The notes under the pieces are model-generated. The model was not told where the DNA came from and searched no databases. It was given only the letters and a program-made list of their open reading frames with translations. Of a stretch of DNA of 64,000 nucleotides, positions 17,437-27,557 are shown piece by piece. Numbering within the stretch: the stretch's first letter is position 1; each line of letters opens with the position of its first letter. The stretch covers positions 272,714 through 336,713 of the forward strand of contig NZ_JAPWKD010000002.1 of NCBI RefSeq assembly GCF_028283705.1. The letters are read 5' to 3'. The position numbers and the translations under genes are program-made. This stretch comes from Pantoea sp. GTDB taxonomy: Bacteria; Pseudomonadota; Gammaproteobacteria; Enterobacterales; Enterobacteriaceae.

Positions 17437-18345
17437 TTACAGCAACTTATTCTGCTGTAGCCACGTTTTAGCCACCTGACTGGCATCCTGACCCTCCACC
17501 GCGATCTGCGCGTTAAGCTGTTGCAGCGTCTTTTCGTCGAGTTTGCTGAACACCGGCTGTAGCCAGCTGGCAATCTCAGGATATTGCTTCAGCACGACAT
17601 CGCGGATCACCGGGGTGGGCGCGTAAATCGGCTGTACTCCTTTCGGATCGGTCAACGTTTGCAGCCCCAGCGCCGCGACCGGGCCATCAGTACCGTAAGC
17701 CATCGCCGCATTCACCCCGGAAGTTTGCTGCGCCGCCGCTTTGATGGTCACCGCCGTATCGCCGCCCGCCAGCGACAGTAGCTGTGACTGATCAAGTTTG
17801 AAATCATAGGCTTTTTCAAACGCCGGTAACGCATCGCTGCGCTCAATAAATTCTGCCGAAGCCGCCAGTTTGAAGGTGCCACCTTTTTTCAGATACTGGC
17901 TCAAATCCGCCAGCGAGGTGAGTTTGTTTTTCTCAGCGACATCGCTGCGTACCGCGATGGTCCAGGTGTTGTTGGCGGGTGCAGGGGTCAGCCAGACCAG
18001 ATGATTTTTCTCCGCATCCAGGGTTTTGACCTTCTCATAACCCTGCTGCGCATTCTTCCACGCCGGATCTTTCTCATCATTAAAGAAAAATGCCCCGTTA
18101 CCGGTGTATTCAGGATAGATATCCAGCGCTCCGGCGGTAATGGCACCGCGTACCACCTGGGTGGTGCCAAGCTGAATTTTGTTAACCGTGGGCACCCCGT
18201 GCTTGTTCAGCACCTGTAAAATAATATTGCCGAGCAGCGAACCTTCCGTATCAATCTTTGAACCCACCCGCACCGGATCCGCCGCCTGCGCTGCGCCAAC
18301 ACTCATTGCCAATGCTATCAGTCCCAGTAAACCCTGCTTAATCAT
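17437..18345 (-). CDS. osmF: Osmoprotectant-binding protein OsmF (YehZ)
   Basis: This periplasmic OpuAC-type binding protein has 302 residues. The start was set at the ATG giving MIKQGLLGL, because it begins a normal signal peptide (cleavage after AQA near residue 21) and follows GAGGGTGA; an upstream in-frame extension of 25 codons lacks these features. The mature part (DPVRVGSKIDTEG, GTDGPVAALGLQTL) matches E. coli OsmF closely. It leads the importer operon. Confidence 0.94.
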   Translation of the reverse strand: MIKQGLLGLIALAMSVGAAQAADPVRVGSKIDTEGSLLGNIILQVLNKHGVPTVNKIQLGTTQVVRGAITAGALDIYPEYTGNGAFFFNDEKDPAWKNAQQGYEKVKTLDAEKNHLVWLTPAPANNTWTIAVRSDVAEKNKLTSLADLSQYLKKGGTFKLAASAEFIERSDALPAFEKAYDFKLDQSQLLSLAGGDTAVTIKAAAQQTSGVNAAMAYGTDGPVAALGLQTLTDPKGVQPIYAPTPVIRDVVLKQYPEIASWLQPVFSKLDEKTLQQLNAQIAVEGQDASQVAKTWLQQNKLL

Positions 18346-18613
18346 GCCGTTCACCCTCGGTATTGTTATCGTATGTTGAGTTACAAGCGTAGCCTGGCGA
18401 ACCGGGATGGGCGCGGTCAAGTGCGCCAGGGGCTTTCACTTCGCTCAATTTCTGCTAGCCATTTCAAATCAGTTATAATCAATTCGCAGTTCATATAACC
18501 AAATGGAATTTTTCAGCAGCGAACTGAGGATGTTCGGCATCAAAGATGTTGCACGCGAGTTAAGCTCATGCTCACCAGCACCGGAATGGTGGTGGTAGCG
18601 CATTTAGAGGTGA

Positions 18614-19147
18614 TTAGGCCGTGATCTGAAAAGCGTTCAGCGTGGCGGGAATACGCGCGAAGGTGTAGAGAAACCATGGAGTGAACTGAGCCGGTTGCTG
18701 GGCGATTTCCTGCTGGATTTGCGCCACGGAACGGTAGCACCAGGCGTCGGCTTCTTCCGGGTTTAGCTCGGGCTGCTCATCGCTGATAGCAAAAAACACG
18801 TGACCATATTCATGTTCTGTCAGGCCATTGCTGAGTGGCAGGTTGTAGCTCAGTTCAAATACCGGGGTCAGCGTCAGCGTCAGCCCCATCTCTTCGCGCA
18901 AGCGGCGTTCCGCGGCAGCGCGCGTCGATTCCTGTGGATAGGGATGACCGCAACAGGTGTTGCTCCACAATCCACCGCAGTGATATTTACCACTGGCACG
19001 TCGTTGCAGTAGCAGTTCATGCCGCGAGTTAAATACGTAAACCGTTACCGCACGATGCAGTAATCCTTTTTCATGAACTTCCAGCTTTTCCATCTTGCCG
19101 GTGGGACGATCGAGGTGGTCAACGAGAATAACTTCTATAGCGGACAT
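18614..19147 (-). CDS. idi: Isopentenyl-diphosphate delta-isomerase, type I
   Basis: Idi interconverts IPP and DMAPP for isoprenoid synthesis. The 177-residue protein has the Nudix-like fold with the catalytic Cys in SNTCCGHP (near residue 63) and the metal/glutamate site in EEMGLTL and HEYGHVFF. Length is normal for type I Idi. It is absent from this position in E. coli, so it is one of several genes placed between osmF and bglX. It stands alone, with 185 bp of non-coding DNA upstream. Confidence 0.94.
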   Translation of the reverse strand: MSAIEVILVDHLDRPTGKMEKLEVHEKGLLHRAVTVYVFNSRHELLLQRRASGKYHCGGLWSNTCCGHPYPQESTRAAAERRLREEMGLTLTLTPVFELSYNLPLSNGLTEHEYGHVFFAISDEQPELNPEEADAWCYRSVAQIQQEIAQQPAQFTPWFLYTFARIPATLNAFQITA

Positions 19148-19332
19148 GACAACTCCTTCAGAAAAATCTCAACCATTGTACACAATCACCACGCAGCGAG
19201 CGGCAAAAATTGCGTACATTCCGTGCGTTTCCGTAACGGAACGTTAATCTTAGCAGCCAGCATAAAAAATGGGGAATTTCTGCTTCGAAAGGAGAATCGG
19301 CAGCCCGGAATGAGCTGCCGTGCCAGGTAAGG

Positions 19333-21228
19333 TTAGAGTTTAAAGCTATGCACCACCTGCTCCAGTTGCACGCTCTGTTCTTCCATCGCACGCGCCGCAG
19401 CGGAAACCTGTTCAACCAACGCGGCATTTTGCTGGGTGCTGCCATCAAGCTGGGTAATAGCGACGTTAACCTGATCGATGCCCAGGCTTTGCTCGCGGCT
19501 GGCAGACATGATTTCAGCCATCAGGGTGGTCACGCTGCTGACGCCCTGCATCAGTTCATCCATGGTCTGCCCGGCCTGTTCCACCAGCTGGCTGCCGGTA
19601 TCGATATTGGCGACTGATTCCTCAATTAGCTTTTTAATCTCACGCGCCGAGTTCGCCGAGCGTTGCGCCAGATTGCGCACTTCCGATGCCACCACGGCGA
19701 AACCACGTCCCTGCTCTCCAGCGCGCGCAGCCTCCACCGCAGCGTTCAGCGCAAGGATATTGGTCTGGAAAGCGATGCTGTCAATGACGCTAATGATATC
19801 CACCACTTTGCGCGAGGAGTGGTGAATCTCGCCCATGGTACTTACCACCTGACGCACCACGTCGGTACCGCGTGCCGCCACCTGCGAGGCCCCATCAGCC
19901 AGCTGATTGGCATGGGTGGCATTATCGGCGTTCTGACGTACCGTACCGGTTAACTCTTCCATCGAGGCAGCCGTTTCAACTATCGAGCTAGCCTGCGATT
20001 CGGTACGCGCGGAGAGATCCGCATTGCCACTGGCAATCTCGCGCGAAGCCGCGGTGATGGCCAGCGCACTGTCGCCCACCTGGCGCATCAGTCCCTGCAA
20101 ATAGGCGATAAACTGGTTGAAACTCTGCGCTACCGCGTTGAATTCCGGGCTGTTGCTGGCCGGCAAACGCTGGGTCAGATCGGCCCCCCCGGTTGATAAC
20201 GCTTCGATATTGCGGTTCAGCAGGCTGAGGCGCTTCATCATGGCGCGCACAAAACCGAGCAGCACCAGCAGCAGGATCACCGCCAGCGGGATTTGCACCA
20301 GACCAAGGCGCGTCAACATGCTATGGGTTTGAGCATCCAGCAGGCTCGACGGAACATCACTGGCCAGATACCAGGGGCTGCCAGGAATCGCTTGCAGGAA
20401 CAGGGTATGTTCTCCGTCATCACCTTTGTAGCTGGCCTGGGTCGGCTGCGCCCCCGCTTGCGCCAGTAAGGTTTTCAGGGTCGCTGCCAGCGGCAGTTGA
20501 GTGTCTGCCAGATTTTCCAGTTTTGGCGTCCCCTCTACCAGCGCGGCATTACCCACTACTTTGCCATCAGCCTCGACGATCAGCACGCGCCCCTGGATTG
20601 CTTCGCCCATTTGCTTCGCCAGCTGGTTGAAAAAGCCGAGAGTGACGTCAATGGTTGCGACGCCCCAGGCCGTGCCATTGCGATAAATCGCCATCGCACA
20701 GTTGGTACGCGGCTGCGGGCTGGCTGCATCCTGGTAGGCTTTCGCCCAGGCGCACTGCCCTTTGGCCGCAGCCATGCCATCTTTGTACCACGGCTGCTCC
20801 CAGTATTTATCGGCAGCATCGGAGTTCCAGTAGGTATTCACCTGCAGCTGATTACTGGCGTTGCGCGCAAAGAACGAGCTGTCTTTTTCTTTGGCGGGAT
20901 CGCGGCGATTGGGTAACGGCCAGATGCCGCCGCCAAACACGTTGCTATCCTGATATTGGTTCACCAGCGCGGGCAGCAGCGTATCAATGCTGGCGCTGTC
21001 CATCACTCCGGCTGCTTCGGTAATGGCGCGTTGCTGCGCCTGTACGCGGTTCATCTGCTCAACGATGCGTCCGGCCAGGCCGTCCACTTCGTAACGTACC
21101 AGTCGGCTCTCATTGTGCGTGAGTTGCGGCGCAATAAACTGGTTGATCACCATCACGGTGACCAGCATCAGGACAACGAAAAACGCGATGAGGGTCGCGG
21201 TGAAACGTGATTGTGTGGTTTTTAACAT
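19333..21228 (-). CDS. Methyl-accepting chemotaxis protein (dCache type)
   Basis: The 631-residue chemoreceptor has a membrane segment at about residues 12-30, a large periplasmic double-Cache sensor to about 300 (with WYKDG near 145), a second membrane segment near 305-325, HAMP, and a long MCP signalling domain with the highly conserved tip [20 protein letters not shown]. It ends in VHSFKL and lacks the C-terminal NWETF-type pentapeptide that tethers CheR, so it likely needs other receptors for adaptation. The ligand is unknown; dCache sensors often bind amino acids. Confidence 0.93.
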   Translation of the reverse strand: MLKTTQSRFTATLIAFFVVLMLVTVMVINQFIAPQLTHNESRLVRYEVDGLAGRIVEQMNRVQAQQRAITEAAGVMDSASIDTLLPALVNQYQDSNVFGGGIWPLPNRRDPAKEKDSSFFARNASNQLQVNTYWNSDAADKYWEQPWYKDGMAAAKGQCAWAKAYQDAASPQPRTNCAMAIYRNGTAWGVATIDVTLGFFNQLAKQMGEAIQGRVLIVEADGKVVGNAALVEGTPKLENLADTQLPLAATLKTLLAQAGAQPTQASYKGDDGEHTLFLQAIPGSPWYLASDVPSSLLDAQTHSMLTRLGLVQIPLAVILLLVLLGFVRAMMKRLSLLNRNIEALSTGGADLTQRLPASNSPEFNAVAQSFNQFIAYLQGLMRQVGDSALAITAASREIASGNADLSARTESQASSIVETAASMEELTGTVRQNADNATHANQLADGASQVAARGTDVVRQVVSTMGEIHHSSRKVVDIISVIDSIAFQTNILALNAAVEAARAGEQGRGFAVVASEVRNLAQRSANSAREIKKLIEESVANIDTGSQLVEQAGQTMDELMQGVSSVTTLMAEIMSASREQSLGIDQVNVAITQLDGSTQQNAALVEQVSAAARAMEEQSVQLEQVVHSFKL

Positions 21229-21398
21229 TGGAGTGCCCTTACCCTGGAGTGGCGAGATGCCTGATCCGGGTTAACGGCTTGTTAAGAAGGAACTTGAGGT
21301 GCGCGCGATCACAAAGCAATAAAATAGTTGATGCGGGTAATGATCCAGCGGCGCGACGTCTCACGCCGTCAAAGAGGAAGGGGCAAAACTTGTGGTAT

Positions 21399-22280
21399 TC
21401 AGGCATTCAGCTGCTGAACGTCACTCTCGCTCAGGCCAGTGAATTTCATGATGGTTGCAACGTCTATTTTGTCCAAAAGCATGCGCTGAGCCACCTGCAA
21501 TTTACCCTCCAGGAGTCCTTCCTGACGCCCTTCCTGACGCCATTGCTGTTCAACAGTCATAATCTGTTCCTTTAACTGAGGTTTGGTTTGTATCAATGTC
21601 GCAACGAGCTTTTCCCGATCATCGGTGTCTCCATGCCGTAGAATATAGTAGATCACGTCGATAGAGAGATCATCATCGTAATCTACCGACAATAGCGTGG
21701 CTATCGGGTCAATGTTTTCCAGTATGTCGCGCAGACGAATGATCTTATGTGCCATCTCCAGCCGCGCCACGGCGCGGTGCGCCATGATCTCCTCATCCGG
21801 AATTACCGTGACATCAATCAATGGGAAGGGATGGCAGTAAATCTGCTCAGCCAGTTCCTGGTTGCGGAATGAAGCCAGCCAGTTCATAGAGTAAGGATAG
21901 GGACTGGTTTTTCCCTGATAGAACAGCATTGGCACCACAATCGGTAATTCGTTATGGCCTTCATCAAGATGGCGCTGCATGGCAGCAATAGCGTAGCGCA
22001 TCATGCGTAAGGTCATATGTTTATCAGGGGAACTTTGGTGCTCAATCAGCGTATAGATATACCCATCACCACAGTCAGTTTTCATTGAAAGTAAAACATC
22101 GGAATAAAAAGCGCTGAGATCCCGTTCAATAAACGTGGTTGGTATCAGTTGCAACGTATCCAGGTCGCAGTGGCAGCGTATTGTTGACGGCAGGTGAATT
22201 TCCAGGAACTGCCTGGCAAGAGGGAGCTGACTCATAAATTTTTTGAACAGGGCATCGTGCGGTGTCACTGTGGCGCTCAT
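21399..22280 (-). CDS. Rpn family recombination-promoting nuclease
   Basis: Rpn (YhgA-like, 'transposase_31') proteins are PD-(D/E)XK endonucleases that raise RecA-independent recombination. The 293-residue protein opens with the family motif HDALFKKFM (residues 8-16). It has the nuclease core Y-S-D-V-L-L near 59-64 and the (E/Q)HQSS strand near 80. The C-terminal tail contains WRQEGRQEGLLEGK, encoded partly by a 12-bp tandem repeat. Such genes are patchily distributed and often horizontally acquired. It stands alone. Confidence 0.9.
   Translation of the reverse strand: MSATVTPHDALFKKFMSQLPLARQFLEIHLPSTIRCHCDLDTLQLIPTTFIERDLSAFYSDVLLSMKTDCGDGYIYTLIEHQSSPDKHMTLRMMRYAIAAMQRHLDEGHNELPIVVPMLFYQGKTSPYPYSMNWLASFRNQELAEQIYCHPFPLIDVTVIPDEEIMAHRAVARLEMAHKIIRLRDILENIDPIATLLSVDYDDDLSIDVIYYILRHGDTDDREKLVATLIQTKPQLKEQIMTVEQQWRQEGRQEGLLEGKLQVAQRMLLDKIDVATIMKFTGLSESDVQQLNA
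21517..21540. repeat. 12-bp tandem duplication inside the rpn gene
   Basis: CCTTCCTGACGC occurs twice head to tail. On the coding strand it gives the GRQE/GRQE-like register of the C-terminal tail. Because 12 bp is in frame, copy-number change would alter the tail length without breaking the gene. Confidence 0.75.
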
Positions 22281-22480
22281 GAAAACTACCGGCCAGGTTA
22301 ATGGGAAAGCCCTGACGCTACCATAGAGGCTATATCACTGATATCTAAGGAATGAAATTATCAGGAGGATTTAAGATATTCAGAATAACGTGATAAAACC
22401 ATCAGCTTTAAACCCTCTCCATCTGCTCTGGCTACGTAAGTTATCTGTGCCTGATGGGGGCTCTCGCCCCCAGACGGTAG

Positions 22481-23599
22481 CTACCTGACACGCGGGGAAG
22501 GTTCTACCACTTCCTGACGAGGGCGAAAAACGTGGTCATTCCCTTCAGCCAGCAGGCGTTGCACCAGCTGCTGGCCGCCGCGTTCGTCGGCTTGTGCGAA
22601 CTGGCGCTCAGCCTCGGTAATCGGCGTGGACCACAGTAAATTCACCCGATCGCCTTCGCGCTTTGGCAGACGGAACTGCGCGGGTTCCGGGGCCAGTCCA
22701 TTTGCCAGCAGGAAACTTTCAAACCCCACCGGGGCCACTTCCGACGCCAGCGTATGCCCTTCTCCCAGCCAGGTCAGGCGCGCCCACGGCAGATGGGCAA
22801 ACTCCGCCAGCGCGCTAGCCATCTGCACCGCGTTGGCTTCGTCCATCACTTCGCCGTCCACCGCCATCGCCAGTTCGATCCGCCGATACTGCGGGGCCAG
22901 CTCATCAAACAGGTAATCCACCTGCGGCATCGGACGGATGCACATCCCCAGGGTGAGAAAATACCAGACGCCCTGATGCCAGTGCTGCGAAATCGCCATC
23001 GGCGGCCAGTTGCCCTGATCGATGGCGTAATACTTCACTGACTCGCCAAATTGCGCCTGATAGCACTGCATCAGCTCACGCTGCACCGCATCCCACTGAT
23101 GGCCGTCGTGCCAGTCTCGCCAGAAATGACGCTGTTGTTCTGCGCGCGCGTAGTAATCATTGGTTGATGCGGAACCGAGCGGTGCCGTCAGGCGATTGGC
23201 TTTGATGCAACCTGCCGAGAAGCTGACCTGTTTGTCCTGATACAGACTCCAGCCGGGGATCACCGCCAGCAGCTGGCCGTAATACCACAGCGCCGCACCC
23301 TCATCGCCCGGCTCCCATATCACCTGTAAACCCGCCGGATCGAGCATCGGCTCGGCTTCCAGCGTGCGGCAATACTCAGCGCTGAGCAGCGGCGCGATAC
23401 CCTGCTCCATCGCAGCACGATCTTCACTGGCTGGTGCGGGCAGCAGGTTGCGTAGCCAGCACCCGCGCACCGCATATTGGCTGCGGAACAGGTCACTCGG
23501 CCAGATGTAAAAATAGGCCGTGCGCGCGTCCTGCTCGACGATGGCCGTTAATGTGTGTTGCTGATTAGGCACCTCAGCAATCAGAGGTTGGTGTGTCAT
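22481..23599 (-). CDS. Probable suppressor-of-fused (SUFU) domain protein
   Basis: The 372-residue protein has no signal peptide or membrane helix. Its middle and C-terminal part reads like bacterial SUFU-domain proteins: WYFLTLGMCIRPMP near residue 220, RRIELAMAVDGE near 250 and WLGEGHTLAS near 290. The N-terminal part is of unknown fold. In bacteria these proteins are often linked to polymorphic toxin immunity, but no toxin gene is adjacent here. The family call is from pattern memory and is moderate. A GC hairpin without a U tract lies at 22456-22471 beyond its stop. Confidence 0.6.
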   Translation of the reverse strand: MTHQPLIAEVPNQQHTLTAIVEQDARTAYFYIWPSDLFRSQYAVRGCWLRNLLPAPASEDRAAMEQGIAPLLSAEYCRTLEAEPMLDPAGLQVIWEPGDEGAALWYYGQLLAVIPGWSLYQDKQVSFSAGCIKANRLTAPLGSASTNDYYARAEQQRHFWRDWHDGHQWDAVQRELMQCYQAQFGESVKYYAIDQGNWPPMAISQHWHQGVWYFLTLGMCIRPMPQVDYLFDELAPQYRRIELAMAVDGEVMDEANAVQMASALAEFAHLPWARLTWLGEGHTLASEVAPVGFESFLLANGLAPEPAQFRLPKREGDRVNLLWSTPITEAERQFAQADERGGQQLVQRLLAEGNDHVFRPRQEVVEPSPRVR

Positions 23600-23824
23600 A
23601 ACGCCTCAACAATGCCTGGAGGGATCCATTTCCCCCGAGAATAGAGCAGGATCGGCACTCGCGCCATGTGACACAAGGGTAAAACTCTCAAAGTGATGCC
23701 GGGAAAGGTTGAGGATTGTTGATGTTTCGCTACGGGCATCGCACTCAGACATCAAATTATTTCGCGATTCATTTACTGCTGCGCATGCTATTGTCGCCCC
23801 ATTCGCATCAAAGGAGTCGCCGTT

Positions 23825-24118
23825 ATGGTGCTGCAAAATCTGGATTTGAACCTGCGTGATGTGGTGATTTTCGCCCTGCTGGTATGGTTGTTTATCCGCT
23901 ACACCTGGGTGATGTCAGCGCTGACGTTGATCGTTGGCGGCATTGCCTTGCTGGTGATCCTGCCTGCCGATCTTTACTACAGCCTGATACCGCTGGCGCT
24001 GATCGGCTTCGGGCTGGGCATGTTGATCCACCACTATCAGTTGCGGCAGTTAACCCTGCGCCGCGAAGCCAGAACGCCACGTACTTACACCAAAACCGGA
24101 GATGGGTTTCATCCGTGA
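23825..24118 (+). CDS. Small inner-membrane protein of unknown function
   Basis: The 97-residue product has two or three hydrophobic segments (about residues 12-30, 31-47 and 50-68) and a basic, hydrophilic C-terminal tail. AAAGGAG stands before the ATG, and the codon use fits the neighbouring genes, so I take it as real. I do not recognise the family. It is convergent with the MpaB-like gene, 4 bp apart. Confidence 0.7.
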   Translation: MVLQNLDLNLRDVVIFALLVWLFIRYTWVMSALTLIVGGIALLVILPADLYYSLIPLALIGFGLGMLIHHYQLRQLTLRREARTPRTYTKTGDGFHP

Positions 24119-24122
24119 TGAA

Positions 24123-24986
24123 TCAGCGGCCCATACGTTTCATGGCGCGCGCATAAGCTCCACGCTGGATGGACCAGCGCAACAACCCGGCAATCAGATG
24201 AATTTGTCCATCCACCAGCCGTTGCTGCACAGGAGTGATGGTTAGGCCTGCTTGCTGCTGCGCCCAGTCGGGCAGCAGACCCGTCCCCGCTTTCAGCATC
24301 ACCTTCATCACCGGTTTCGCCTGCCAGCTGGGTGCTGGCGCGTTCATCAGCAGTTGCGTTACTTCACGTGTGCGTTCATCGCACACCAGCTGTGGACGCA
24401 TCGCCTGCAAATAGTCTTCCACCGCCGCGACACTTTGCGGCACCTGCTCTGCCCCCAGAGATTCAGCAATCAGCGCCGCTTCCTGATAATAACGATCCTG
24501 CTCCGCCAGGCTGAGATGGGGATTTTTGTAGCGCAGGTGGGCAGCAAGGAAGCGGCTGGTTTCCGCCACGTGCACCCAGGTCAGCAACTGCGGGTCGCTG
24601 GCGGCATACGGATGTCCGGCATTATCAACGCCAGTCACGCGCAGATGAATCCGTTTGACGCGTTCAATCAGCGTATGGGCATCCTGCCGGTTACCAAAGG
24701 TGGTGACGGCGATAAACTGACTGGTGCGTCGTAGCCGCCCCATCATGTCTTCGCGGAAGTTGGAGTGATCCCATACACCGGCCAGCGCCGCCGGATGTAG
24801 CATCTGCAACAGTAAGGCACTGATGCCGCCGCACATCATGGATGCAAAATCACCGTGCACACGCCAGATAACGCTGTCTGGCCCGAACAGGCCCGGGTCG
24901 CCTGGTGGTTGCGAGATGTCGAATTCATTGAGCGAGAGGCCATTCAGGCGAAAGACTTGTTGTTCGATGCGGTTGCGGATGTTCAT
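24123..24986 (-). CDS. Oxygenase MpaB/Lcp-like domain protein (DUF2236)
   Basis: The 287-residue protein carries the DUF2236 pattern: VIWRVHGDFASMMCGGISA near residue 40, LLQMLHPAALAGVWDHSNF near 60 and RLRRTSQFIAVTTFG near 85. Related proteins include the fungal MpaB oxygenase and latex-clearing Lcp, which bind b-type haem; His ligands are plausible but not proven here. No signal peptide is seen. The function in enterobacteria is unknown. Confidence 0.8.
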   Translation of the reverse strand: MNIRNRIEQQVFRLNGLSLNEFDISQPPGDPGLFGPDSVIWRVHGDFASMMCGGISALLLQMLHPAALAGVWDHSNFREDMMGRLRRTSQFIAVTTFGNRQDAHTLIERVKRIHLRVTGVDNAGHPYAASDPQLLTWVHVAETSRFLAAHLRYKNPHLSLAEQDRYYQEAALIAESLGAEQVPQSVAAVEDYLQAMRPQLVCDERTREVTQLLMNAPAPSWQAKPVMKVMLKAGTGLLPDWAQQQAGLTITPVQQRLVDGQIHLIAGLLRWSIQRGAYARAMKRMGR

Positions 24987-25011
24987 GTTTTTGTGGTTGT
25001 ACAGTGGATAA

Positions 25012-25086
25012 CCAGGTCAGCATGAATGCTGCCCCTACGAACGCATAAGCATAACATCGCAGGGGCGGCATTTATGTCAACCTGGT
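25012..25086. repeat. Long imperfect inverted repeat in MpaB-bglX gap
   Basis: Starting CCAGGTCAGCATGAATGC, the left arm is mirrored by a right arm ending in CAACCTGG, with 21 of 27 positions matching. Each arm is itself a small palindrome followed or preceded by CCCCTAC or GCAGGGG. It fits the dispersed palindrome family of this window and could help end the bglX transcript. Confidence 0.7.
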
Positions 25087-25102
25087 GCGGAACAACAGCT
25101 AA

Positions 25103-27400
25103 TCAGAGATAATCGAAACTTGCGTCCTGGGTGCGCACCGAATCCAGCCCAATCATCACATTGAACTTACCTGGCTCTGCCACCTGCTGCATTTTTTGAT
25201 TCCAGAACTTCAGCGCATCCACATCAATCTTAAAGCTCACCGTCTGCGATTCACCCGCCTTCAGCATGATGCGTTTAAAACCGCGTAGCTCCTCAACCGG
25301 GCGGCTGATGCTGGCAACCGGATCGTTAAGATACATCTGCACCACAGTGGCACCGTCGCGCTTGCCGGTGTTGGTTACCGTCACGCTGGCTTCTACCGAT
25401 CCGTTACGCGGCATGGTTTTCGCGGACATTTTCACCGGCGAGACGCTAAAAGTGGTGTAGCTCTGACCATAGCCAAATGGATAAAGCGGCCCATTGATGG
25501 CATCGTAGTAATGCGAGGTATATTTGTTTGGCTTCTCGAAGTTATACGGGCGACCCGTCGGCAGATGGTTGTAATAAATCGGGATCTGCCCCACTGAACG
25601 GGGGAAGGAAACCGGCAGCTTACCGGATGGGTTGTAGTCGCCAAACAGCACATCGGAAATCGCGTTACCGCCTTCCGTGCCGCTAAACCAGGTTTCCAGC
25701 ATCGCATCCGCCTGGCGATCTTCGTTCACCACATTAAGCGGACGGCCGTTCATCAGCACAATCACCAGCGGTTTGCCGGTGGCTTTCAGCGCCGCCAGCA
25801 ATTTCTGCTGGCTTTCCGGTATCACCAGATCGCTCCGGCTGGAGGCTTCGTGCGCCATACCCTGCGCCTCACCAACCGCCGCTACCACCACATCGGCCTT
25901 CTTCGCGATAGCGACGGCTTCATCGATCATCTGCTGTGGACTACGTGGATCGACGGTCACCGCTTTTTCATACAAATTCAGGAAGTTCTGAATGCCTTTG
26001 TTATCGGTGATATTCGCCCCTTTGGTGTATAGCAGCGTGCCTTTGCCAGCCATCGCGTTGCGCATGCCCTGCAACAGGGTGATGGATTGACTGGCGACCC
26101 CGGCTGCGGACCAGCTGCCCATAATGTCACGCTGGCTATCGGCCAGCGGGCCGACCAGCGCCACCGTGGCATTGCGCTTCAGTGGCAGCGTCTCATGCCA
26201 GTTCTTCAGCAGGACGATACTCTTGCGCGCCACGTCACGCGCTTCAGCACGGTGTAACCGGCTTTCGGCGTTGGTATCCTGCGGATCGCTGCCTTTTGGC
26301 CCGAGATGGCTGTAGGGATCGTTAAACAGCCCCATATCGTATTTGACGTTCAGCACATGGCGCACCGCATCATCAATTTCCTCCATGCTCACGACACCGC
26401 GTTTCACCAGCCCCGGCAAATATTTGCTGTAATATTCATCGCTCATACTCATATCGATGCCGGATTTCAGCGCAATGCGCACCGCGTCCTGCGGATCGCT
26501 GGCTACACCATGTTTGATCAGCTCTTTGATCGCGCCATGATCGCTGATGGTGATGCCTTTGAATTTCCACTCGCCACGCAGCAGATCTTTTAACAGCCAG
26601 CTATCTGCCGTCGCCGGGGTACCGTTAATTGAGTTGAGCGCCACCATCACACCACCGCTGCCCGCATCCAGCGAGGCTTTATACGGCGGCATATAATCCT
26701 GGAACATGCGCTGCGGGCTCATATCCACGGTGTTGTAATCACGCCCCCCTTCCACTGCGCCATACAGGGCGAAATGTTTTACGCTGGTCATGATCGAGTA
26801 GCGATCCGCCGGGCTTTTGCCCTGCATCGCTTTCACCAGGGTGCTGCCCATTTGTGAGGTCAGAAAGGTGTCTTCACCAAAGCCTTCGGAGACGCGCCCC
26901 CAGCGCGGTTCACGACTGACATCCACCATCGGTGCCCAGGTCATGTTCAGACCATCATCGGCCGCTTCATAGGCAGAAACCCGTCCGACTTCCGCCACCG
27001 CATCCAGATCCCAGCTTGATGCCAGCCCCAGCGGAATCGGGAACACAGTGCGCTGACCGTGTACCACGTCATAAGCAAAGAATAAGGGAATTTTCAGGCG
27101 GCTGAGCTGCATCACCTGATCCTGCATGGCGCGAATATCCGGACGCGTCACGGTATTGAAAATCGCCCCGACCTGCCCGTGCTGAATCATGTCACGGATG
27201 GCTTCTTTTGGGTTATCCGGCCCCACGCTGATTAAACGCAGCTGACCAATTTTTTCATCCAGCGTCATCTTGCCGAGCAGTTGGTTAACGAAGGCGTCAC
27301 GCGCCTGTTCCGTCATCGGATGGTTACCAAACATGTCGTCCGCCAGCGCGGGTTGAATGGCGAGGGATACAGCGAGGCTAATAGAGCAAATCCATTTCAT
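25103..27400 (-). CDS. bglX: Periplasmic beta-glucosidase BglX
   Basis: This GH3 enzyme hydrolyses beta-glucosides in the periplasm. With the ATG giving MKWICSISLAV it has 765 residues, the same length as E. coli BglX, with a signal peptide ending ALA near residue 20. The catalytic nucleophile is expected in KGITISDHGAIKE, and the C-terminal fibronectin III-like domain starts near residue 660. An upstream in-frame ATG adds 15 non-homologous residues. It is divergent from dld, as in E. coli. Confidence 0.95.
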   Translation of the reverse strand: MKWICSISLAVSLAIQPALADDMFGNHPMTEQARDAFVNQLLGKMTLDEKIGQLRLISVGPDNPKEAIRDMIQHGQVGAIFNTVTRPDIRAMQDQVMQLSRLKIPLFFAYDVVHGQRTVFPIPLGLASSWDLDAVAEVGRVSAYEAADDGLNMTWAPMVDVSREPRWGRVSEGFGEDTFLTSQMGSTLVKAMQGKSPADRYSIMTSVKHFALYGAVEGGRDYNTVDMSPQRMFQDYMPPYKASLDAGSGGVMVALNSINGTPATADSWLLKDLLRGEWKFKGITISDHGAIKELIKHGVASDPQDAVRIALKSGIDMSMSDEYYSKYLPGLVKRGVVSMEEIDDAVRHVLNVKYDMGLFNDPYSHLGPKGSDPQDTNAESRLHRAEARDVARKSIVLLKNWHETLPLKRNATVALVGPLADSQRDIMGSWSAAGVASQSITLLQGMRNAMAGKGTLLYTKGANITDNKGIQNFLNLYEKAVTVDPRSPQQMIDEAVAIAKKADVVVAAVGEAQGMAHEASSRSDLVIPESQQKLLAALKATGKPLVIVLMNGRPLNVVNEDRQADAMLETWFSGTEGGNAISDVLFGDYNPSGKLPVSFPRSVGQIPIYYNHLPTGRPYNFEKPNKYTSHYYDAINGPLYPFGYGQSYTTFSVSPVKMSAKTMPRNGSVEASVTVTNTGKRDGATVVQMYLNDPVASISRPVEELRGFKRIMLKAGESQTVSFKIDVDALKFWNQKMQQVAEPGKFNVMIGLDSVRTQDASFDYL

Positions 27401-27557
27401 CAGGTCAGGTTCTCTTAAGTGACTGCGCAATATAAAAATAGCCAAGGAAGTGTGCCATAAGATGAGGATAGCAGGTAGCCACCGATGTCACATCGCCACC
27501 GCTTCGCCCCAGGCGTGCTACAGTATTTTTCGCAACGTTAATGACAAGGATAAGCCA

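Noticed and set aside
18530..18598. Short plus-strand frame starting MFGIKDVARELS, resembling the start of a LacI-family regulator
   Set aside because: Only 22 codons before a stop and the similarity is six residues (IKDVAR). It could be a remnant, but nothing downstream in any frame continues a LacI fold.
22456..22471. GC-rich hairpin as a terminator of the SUFU-like gene
   Set aside because: The stem GGGGGC/GCCCCC is present but there is no U tract on either strand, so I do not call a terminator.
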